Below are positions 56,508 to 64,000 of a stretch of DNA of 64,000 nt, piece by piece. Each line of letters begins with the position of its first letter. Positions within the stretch are counted from its first letter, which is position 1. The notes under the pieces were generated by a model. The model did no database searches, had not been told where the DNA came from, and was given only the letters and a program-made list of their open reading frames with translations. Origin of the DNA: Plectrocnemia conspersa (taxonomy: Eukaryota > Arthropoda > Insecta > Trichoptera > Polycentropodidae); contig VTFK01000174.1 of assembly GCA_009617715.1 (NCBI GenBank), positions 682,001 to 746,000 on the forward strand. Direction: 5' to 3'. A program made the position numbers and the translations under genes.

Positions 56508-58235
56508 TCATATTTGAATACTATTTATATCTAACATTTTTTTATTTTTAATAATACTATGAATTTTCATATGACGTAAAAGGAAGATTTTATTCCTCAA
56601 TCCTTTACCACATTTTCCGCATTTAAAATCGCTATGAATACTCGAAATGTGCATATAAAGCGAATATTTATTTGTATATATTTTTCCACAATTGTTGCAT
56701 TCGAATTTATTAGAGAAATCGTTATGAACGTTCATATGGCGAAACAGAGAACGTTTATATTTAAACGACTTTCCGCATATCTCACATTTATACGCGAAAG
56801 CCTCTATATGAACGATCATATGTACTGTGAGGTTATTTTCGGTTTTAAAAGCGTTTCCGCATATCTTACATTGAAACTCGAAATCTTCTCTGTGAACTTT
56901 CATGTGACTTAAGAGCAAAACTTTATCAAAAACGGCTTTCTACAAATTTCACACATAAAGTTATTTTCATCGCTATGAATCTCTCTGGTATGGCTCAAAA
57001 GAGAACTTTTATGTTTGAACGATTTTATGCACTTGTTACATTTAAACTCGCTGTAAGTTTCACTATGCGATTTCATATGACGCGAAAGGGACATCTTATG
57101 TTTGAAGGCTTTTCCGCACTTTTCGCATCCAAAGTCGTAAGAATCGCGATGAACTCTCATGTGTTGCCCTAGGGAATTTTTACTTTTCATCGCTTTTCCA
57201 CACTTCTCGCATTTAAAATCGCAAGAATCGATGTGAACGAGCATGTGCTGTATTAAGCATTTTTTCCATTTAAAACTCTTGTTACACTTGTCGCATTTGT
57301 ATACTTTAGAATTACGATGAACGTTCCTTTTATGTCTCGCTAGGTAATCGCTACGTTTGAATATTTTGCCGCACAAATCGCAAGAAGCGTCGTGAATCTT
57401 CATATGTCGAGCGAGAGAATCGTAACTGATACACACTTTTTCACACTTTTCGCAATTGAATTCAGACGTTTCGATGTGAACTAGCATATGTTGTATTAAA
57501 TTTGCTTTTCTACTGAAACCTTTACCGCACTTGTCACATTCGTAATTAATAGAATCGCGATGAATCCTTCTTTTATGTCTCATGAGGTATATGAGGCTTT
57601 TGAATGTTTTGTTACACTTACCGCAATCGTAATCGATAGAAACGTTATGAATGTTTATATGCTCTTTGAGACCGGGTTTATTTTTAAAAGACTTTCTGCA
57701 TATCTCACATTGAAAATTTGTAGGATCTTGAATTTGATCAATTTCTTCATCAGATTTACAAATTTTTAATGGATGTGTTGCAAAATACAGTTTATCAAGA
57801 GAAACCGGACCAACCTTTGGTTCTTGAAAATGTAAAATATTATCATTCCGGCTTGCGACCAGTTCTTCTTTTACATCATGCATTTCTAAAAAAAAATTTA
57901 ATCAATAGTTATATTATAATAGATATTATTTTTACATAAATCCCAACCTATTTCCAATAAATCGTCAACTAGTGTGATATTACTTTTGTCGTCTTCGTCC
58001 ATCTCTATTTTCACATCCTTATACTTGAAAAATATGGTAATTAAAATACATTTTTATATATAAATATTATTCGATTTCGCTCACCATAGCTATGTATTCG
58101 ATCTTTGTTTTGCTATCGGCTGTATTATATTGATTGTCAACGCCAGGTTCTACATATAAATAGTATTAGTACAATTTATTATATTAAAGCATTTATTATA
58201 TTCATACCCGTTTTATATATGTCTGGAAACGACAT
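56508..58235 (-). CDS. C2H2 zinc-finger protein with about 14 fingers
   Basis: Exons: 58208-58235, 58085-58149, 57948-58023 and 56508-57885. The short N-terminus (MSFPDIYKTG) and an acidic stretch (MDEDDKSN, LVDDLLEIEMHDVKEEL) contain no ZAD Cys pattern. Fourteen C2H2 fingers follow, from FQCEICRKSFKNKPGLKEH to FKCGKCGKGLRNKIFLLRH, mostly with His-x3-His or His-x4-His and degenerate linkers. Finger 4 has Cys where the hydrophobic core Phe is usual (EKVCISYDSL), and fingers 7 and 14 also lack that Phe. Finger 10 is interrupted by a frameshift: the T5 run in CCGTTTTTGATAAAG is one base short, since FKxL spacing is restored by a sixth T. Total exon length is two modulo three, which agrees. Probable sequence-specific DNA-binding regulator; target unknown. 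Multi-finger tandem arrays of this type expand rapidly in insects. Confidence 0.8.
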
Positions 58236-61200
58236 TTTAACAATTAACTAAACTACAATCGCAGATCAATATAATGTCAGCCTGACGTTTAAAGTTTTGG
58301 CCTTGACGAGAAAATATCTATCCAACTTTTAAAACAATCACACTGGCAATACTATCATCATTAATCAATAAATTAATTTTATGATATTATTTTAATTAAA
58401 TAAAAAAATGAGATTTTTGCATAGACATTTAAATTAAAACCGTAATTTTAATAAAAAAAAAACTAATGTTAAAATTGATTGTGCTGAGAAACTATTTTTT
58501 TTTATGAATTTTGTATTAATTTGCCAGCAAAATACCTCGCATTATTTTAATAAAAAAATCTAGATAGAAGATAGAAAAAAAGTTAAACAATTTACTGAAT
58601 TATTAACATTTTTCAAAAAAAAAATATGTAAACGTTGATTTTAATGAGTCATAAATATTTTTAAAATATAGTTTTAATAAGTAACATCATAAAAATAGGT
58701 TTTATTATAATATTTCATTAACAAAAAAATTTTTTTTACAGTCTACGTGATTATATATATCTTTAAAAAAATTGAATTCCTGCATTAAGATTTAATATTA
58801 AGTACTTATAATTATTTTCTATTTTACAATAAGTTAAAAATGTATAAATATGTTAAATTAAGGAAAAATTTAAACATTGTTAAAAAGAGGGAACAATACA
58901 TTAGGTAGCTTCCGTAAATGACGTCACATGGTTTTATTGAATTTTTAACCTCCTCCGTTGTGTCATACCATGCCAGATTCCCTCTTCTCCCGTACGTCAC
59001 GTCACAGAACTAAAATTATTTTAATTTACAAACACAACACTGTTATAGGTTCTGTATATTAATAGTAAAAGATGTACTCAATATTTTTAAGCATATATTG
59101 TAAGTAAATCACACAATCTATACATTATATACACATGTAATGCTTAATGTATATCATATACAAGACAGATAAAATGTATATTAACAATAAAATACCGATA
59201 GATGATAAAAAATTACAATTTATGGAATATAAACCGATACCAAGCAGTGTTTTAATTACTCAAATACCCTGTAACGCATAAATTGTTGTGTTATGTTTGT
59301 AATTTTATGAAATATGGTTGAAAATGTAAATAATAAGTTTATTTTACTGAAAATGCATTTATTAAAATTTCAATTAATAAAAATACATTAAGCTTCCTTA
59401 TGAAAATTCAAATTCGTGATGTCACATTTTTTTAAATACTTCCTCCCCCCATCATAGACTAGCACAATTCTGCTAATCCTCACCCCCTCCTAAACCTATG
59501 ATATCATTTATGAAAGCCGCATTATGAAAATTTTAGACTTTTAAGCTATATGCTAATTTAATTTATGTTTCTAAAGCAGATGTGTTAAGACATTTAATGT
59601 TTATTATTTAAGTTCAAGTTTAGTCTTGTCGTTGTCATCGAATCTGAATATTGGTGTATTAATATGGTCTCGAATATTTAATACTATTTTTCGGTGTGAT
59701 TTTTGTAGTGTATTTTAAATAATAATTTCTTAACCAATATTATTTTAGCTTAAGTTTTTTGGTATAACCTACTCGTCGCTTTCCAAAGGATAGGAACTTT
59801 TGCGATGTAGAATTTTTAGTTACGACAAATCACACTTCAGATTCAAGCCTTTTATCGATTAAATGGAAATTAGCGAGTAATATGAGCTTCGATGATATTA
59901 TTTAATGATTTCGCTAATTCAATAACGAGGAAAATTAAACTTTTGCCCTGTTTTTTTTTATTTCAAATTTAAGTATAAATAGTTAAATTAGTACCGCAAA
60001 TAAATGTACTGTTAATTTTAAATTTGCGCTTTACTTTTTTTTTGTAAAATATATTACAATAAATATTTTTCAAAATAAAATAATTCTTTAATTATGTTTT
60101 TGCCATTTAATTCTAATTTTCATAAAATATGTAACAAGTTTTTCATGACTTTTTTACCCCCTCCCCCACAAACTATATTACAAGATGTTATTGAGCCAGA
60201 TTCCTGTTTGTTTCACACTGTCACAATTCCGCTGACCCTTCCCCCTGTGCCATAATTTATAGAAACCGTCATAGCTATTAAAAAAATGAGATATAAAGGG
60301 GCACCATATTTAATATATACCAAGGGCACAACATCATTACTATGGCCTTGTTGTTTGGCGTGGGAGGTATCTGGTGGCAATTGGACACAGATTGAGCCGC
60401 TGCAGTAGTATTTTATTAAATCTTTATAGTTACATTTTTAATATATATGTGAGTGGATAGTGCGCGGGGCCCGCATCGGCGTGGGAGCCTGCTGAGTCGC
60501 CAAGAGAAAGTATCCTTCACGCCAATGCCAGCAAGTTTTGGCCATAATAAACCTAAATGAAAATATATATAAATAAGGCCCTCTGCAGTTGTAACTAAAA
60601 ATTATAAAAATTAAGTGTGAATTTTTTTGAAAATATTTGAAGTCAAAATAAATAAAATAAAAATTTACAGTGATTTTTTTTCTGTGTATATGCGTCATTT
60701 AATATCAGAGACGATAATATAAAGAATTGTACATTTATTTTGACAGTGGCATTATCATTAAAAAGTGACAAGAAATGCATGTTACATTTTATTTGAGAGT
60801 TCCAACGCCATTGTCATCTACAATAACAAACGTGCAAATAACACATTGGTAAATGGCCCGTAAATAGCCACCTGTAAGTTATACGCTTTCACTAGAGGGT
60901 TGGTATAGGATGACAGTTTTCCGTTGGCTCTAAATATGCCCACTGTCCCATTCATTTAAAGGAAAGTATAAAGGATTCGACACTTCACCTCTTAACCGGC
61001 CATGACGCATAAAGTCGTCATAAAGTTATTTCATAGACAACAGGCGTGACGCAAAAAGTCAATGGGAGTGAAGAATTTTGTCATAACTTATATTTAAGGC
61101 GACTAGATTTTGAAAATATCAAAGGAGTACACTAAAAATAAAAAGGCCATAATGAAAATTTTTGTTTGAGTAGGATCATGAGTTGGATTTGAGTAGGAAT

Positions 61201-61518
61201 ATGACGGATGAATTTAAATTTGACAAAATTAGCTACCCGATTAAGAGGTCACACTACTCAAAAATATATTGCAATAAAACAACAAATCAATAATTTATGC
61301 TAGTTTCTATTTACAAGTTTAGATTACAAAGAAACGTTGTAATATATAAATAAATTCATTCGTGCACACGCATATATAATTTAAATGTTACATAAAATGT
61401 ACGTACCATCCTCTCATACGGATACAAATGCAAGTTTAATCGTATTAATTCATCGAATAATAATACATGGCGCTAATATACACTTAATGTAAATATATAT
61501 ATATATCATAATGGACAC
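58236..61518. other. Gene-poor AT-rich intergenic region with C-rich repeat blocks
   Basis: No gene was recognised. Three diverged blocks pairing 'gacgtcac'-like or 'gatgtcac'-like strings with C-rich runs lie at 58915-59010, 59405-59520 and 60140-60280. The 60438-60698 minus-strand frame includes a GC-richer piece (60455-60540) without a family match. Confidence 0.5.
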
Positions 61519-63596
61519 ATTTAGAAAGGTTTATTGTGACTGGAGAAGCCCAGGCCGACGCCGCATAGTGTGGGTCGTGACTCTAGCGACGTCGTACTGA
61601 GCCTGCATGACTTCGAACATCTCCTCTTGCTTCTTGACTATATCGCCGGTGGGTTCGCCTCCTTGGTTCTGATTGGTAACTGTGCTCGCTGCTAATATTT
61701 TACAAGCACCTTAACATATAATACATACATTTGATTTTGCATATAAATTATAATATTCACCTGGAGTTTTGATGCCCATCAGCCGCATGAACTTGTTAGC
61801 CACTTTACCGTCCGAGTCTTGGGCGAACTTTGTGCCCTGCCATTTATTCGATGCGGATCCCGGTTGTTGAGAAGAAGCGTTGCCGTTGTTCGGTTGGCTC
61901 TCTGAAATCGACGCTTCTTTGCTTTTGTTGCCCCAGAGTAACTTTCGTTTTTGAATCTAAAAAAGACATTTTCGCATTTATAATCATATCGTTATTTTTA
62001 TTACTATAAATTATATTTAATGACAGTTTTACGAGTGAGACATAAAACCCTAAGAACTAGAGAACGTTGTTAGAAATAATGGTGTATGCACGCTTACTTT
62101 ACCATTGGTTATGATGTCATTCAGAAGTCGGAAACAATTGTATTCTAAACAAATTAAAATAAATAATCTATAATTTGTTTATGTAGCAAACTTTTGTCGT
62201 AGTGTTATTATATTCGATTCTGAAAATTTCAGACAGTTCCTCTCCTTTACGTTCGATTCATCCATTTGACCCAAACTAAATTAAATAATGAAATTAAAAT
62301 TAATACCTGGTTTGCATATTTGAGAGGATTCATCGCTGCCGGATTATAATATTTAGGTAGTTCAATCCCGGTATTGTTCTTCACTTTCTCAACTTGGTCG
62401 ACGATGGTTTGTGATATTAGCATTTGAGCCGTAGCCATCGAACCGTCCGGAGTCTTAATCTGCAGACCTAAAACGTCAAACGTAATCGATACATATCTTA
62501 TAAACTCAGCTGTAAAAATTACAATGTCAATATTTACCCATTTTATCCATTGCTTGTAATTTTTTGGATACTTTATAAGAAGGTTTATATTCGGTATTAG
62601 ATACAGGAGATTTGCTTCTCGATCTTCTATAGCCGCGTCGTTCTCGTGATCCGGATCTTCTACAAAACAAAGATATATAATACATATATAATACAACAGT
62701 GAATCATATAAACTTCTGGGTTTGATCATTACCGTTTTGAACTTTCCGAATATCTGTGCCTATATTTATCTCTGTCGGCCGTAGGGGAATTTCTTCTGTG
62801 ACCGCCGTAACTTTTATCACGAGATTTCGACCTCTCCCGCTTTCTATCAATATGAGATCTAAAATTAAATAAAACATGTCACCTATAGTACGCGGACACA
62901 TGCTATCGAAATCAAACAATATATATCCACAAAAATGATTTTTTATTTTAAGACCTATTCAATATATCAATACCTTCTATCGTCTCCAGAATGCTTCTTT
63001 TCGTATCTATCGTAAGAACTATGTTTATCTTTATCGCCGTCGTGCCGCCTCTCCTTCCTTTCTGCGTAGTCTCTGTCTTTTCTATCCTCTCTCACCTTTT
63101 TGTCATAGTCTCTATCGCTTCTACGATAAAAGTTAAATATAATATTCCATCTGATTCGTTTACTCTTTAAATATTACCTTTTCGTATTGTCGTACTCGCT
63201 ATATTTTTTACCATCTTCGTTACAATCGGATTCTCTAAGCTTGTATTTTTCGACGAACGGTTCTCTAGATGTGGTCGGATAAGAGACATCGGACATTTGT
63301 CTCTCAAAATTATTCATACGTTTCGGTGAACATTCGGACGAATGCCTGAAATTAAAATCGTTTGAAACACAAAAAAAAGACTATACTTGTTAATTTGAAG
63401 TCGTTTACCTTAAATTTCCATCGCCTCTAATATTACATTTATCGTTGTTGGAATTGTTGTCTTTGGATACAGAGCTCGTTCGTTCTTCCGAAGAAGAACC
63501 CCTTTGATTGTAGTCTCGCTCGCCGGACGATTGCGAATATCTTCTTTGCGAATCGAAAGTAGGAGATTCATAATCGGAGTTATTATTGTTCGATTC
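61519..63596 (-). CDS. RSRC2: Arginine/serine-rich coiled-coil protein 2 (5' end missing)
   Basis: Eight exons join in phase: 63409-63596, 63178-63345, 62974-63120, 62733-62858, 62538-62659, 62307-62467, 61761-61956 and 61519-61691, giving 426 residues of the C-terminal part. The first half is Ser/Asn/Arg-rich with RD/RS dipeptides (SDRDYDKKVREDRKDRDY; RKRERSKSRDKS), as in splicing-associated proteins. The second half carries the family signature: KTPDGSMATAQ, LPKYYNPAAMNPLKYANQIQ, KRKLLWGNKSKE, NKWQGTKFAQDSDGKVANKF, MRLMGIK, and the end MRGVGLGFSSHNKPF (compare QRGMGLGF in vertebrate RSRC2). RSRC2 is a nuclear protein implicated in pre-mRNA processing. The 63596 boundary is an acceptor, so the start exon lies at higher coordinates, perhaps beyond the window. 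Confidence 0.88.
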
Positions 63597-63657
63597 CTGT
63601 TATTTAAAATAAATAATAAAGATTTACACAAATTATAATATCGGAAAATGTTTTCAA

Positions 63658-63930
63658 TTAATTAGAATGTAAAACATCAGTTATTAAATTAAATACAATG
63701 TCTAGATTATGTAGGGTTGCCATAGATAACGAGATAGGATACTGGACAGTAATGAATTGGTTGGACTGTTTTTGTATGTTAAATTTTCCTTTAAAAGTTG
63801 TTTTAACACTTCCTTGTTGGACTAATTTCTTGGTGCATAACTTTGCATCAAATATAATATTGTGAATATTTGCTATGTCATCGATATATGTATGTCGACT
63901 TATGATGGTCACCCCACATTTTCCTTTCAC
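63658..63930 (-). CDS. Unidentified exon-like open frame
   Basis: A frame ending at TAA 63658 and opening at a possible acceptor (aaaggcag/GTG at 63930) encodes 90 residues with balanced composition (KGKCGVTIISRHTYIDDIAN ... FNLITDVLHS), not the Lys/Asn/Ile/Tyr mix of chance frames here. It has no internal ATG start near its 5' end, so it would be a last exon. It lies between the first seen RSRC2 exon and its missing start exon, on the same strand. It is therefore either the end of another gene with RSRC2 starting in the 60-bp gap, or an alternative terminal exon. No family is recognised. Confidence 0.35.
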   Translation of the reverse strand: MKGKCGVTIISRHTYIDDIANIHNIIFDAKLCTKKLVQQGSVKTTFKGKFNIQKQSNQFITVQYPISLSMATLHNLDIVFNLITDVLHSN

Positions 63931-64000
63931 CTGCCTTTAAATCTAAGTCAGTAGATGAAGAAGATACTATATTTATATCAAGATTTGTCTACTATATGTG

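Noticed and set aside
61519..61691. Apparent frameshift at the RSRC2 C-terminus (RRRPGLL versus RGVGLGF).
   Set aside because: Recounting by coordinates showed I had dropped two bases at a line break. The exon is 173 nt and in phase, and the conserved RGVGLGF ending is intact.
1..64000. CRISPR arrays, operons, rRNA or prokaryotic mobile systems.
   Set aside because: No regularly spaced direct repeats of the CRISPR type, no ribosome-binding-site-led gene strings and no rRNA-like sequence were seen. The window is eukaryotic throughout.

Overview
This is a nuclear DNA window from an insect or close arthropod relative. It is about 70% A+T. It carries spliced genes with short GT-AG introns, a secreted peptidoglycan recognition protein of the insect type, tRNA-derived SINEs, Tc1/mariner-superfamily relics and many short fold-back elements. 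No bacterial, organellar, rRNA or CRISPR feature was seen. All exon models were built by hand from splice signals, reading phase and protein resemblance. No database search was possible.

Layout. 1-4.5 kb: AT-rich, repeat-laden, with three adjacent fold-back elements near 2.2-2.9 kb. 4.5-5.3 kb: first coding exon (minus) of a SAP-domain protein, with a GC-rich promoter-like stretch behind it. 7.4-8.9 kb (plus): a complete six-exon SUN-domain gene. 9.2-18.9 kb (minus): NCAPG/Cap-G, a condensin I subunit. 20.0-50.7 kb (plus): a trichoplein (TCHP) homolog about 30.7 kb long, because its two tiny first exons are separated by introns of about 9.3 and 19.1 kb. Two genes lie inside those introns on the opposite strand: a WH2/coiled-coil actin-binding gene resembling forked/espin (20.5-25.6 kb) and a catalytic-type PGRP (37.2-41.9 kb). 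50.8-52.3 kb (minus): NSRP1, tail-to-tail with TCHP. 53.1-54.9 kb (plus): an intronless, GC-rich KIAA2013 homolog. 56.5-58.2 kb (minus): a 14-finger C2H2 protein. 61.5-63.6 kb (minus): RSRC2 lacking its first exon. 63.7-63.9 kb: an unidentified exon-like ORF.

How the genes relate. They are mostly housekeeping genes with no sign of a shared pathway: chromosome condensation, nuclear envelope, centriole/cilium, actin bundling, splicing regulators (NSRP1 and RSRC2), and immune modulation. Neighbouring pairs are convergent (SUN/NCAPG, TCHP/NSRP1) or divergent (NCAPG/TCHP, NSRP1/KIAA2013).

I found no clear new biological system. The observations most worth a second look are the nested TCHP architecture, the SAP-domain exon, single-base frameshifts recurring at short homopolymers in otherwise conserved genes (most simply assembly errors), twin perfect palindromes at 14.4 kb, and several unclassified fold-back and tandem repeat families.
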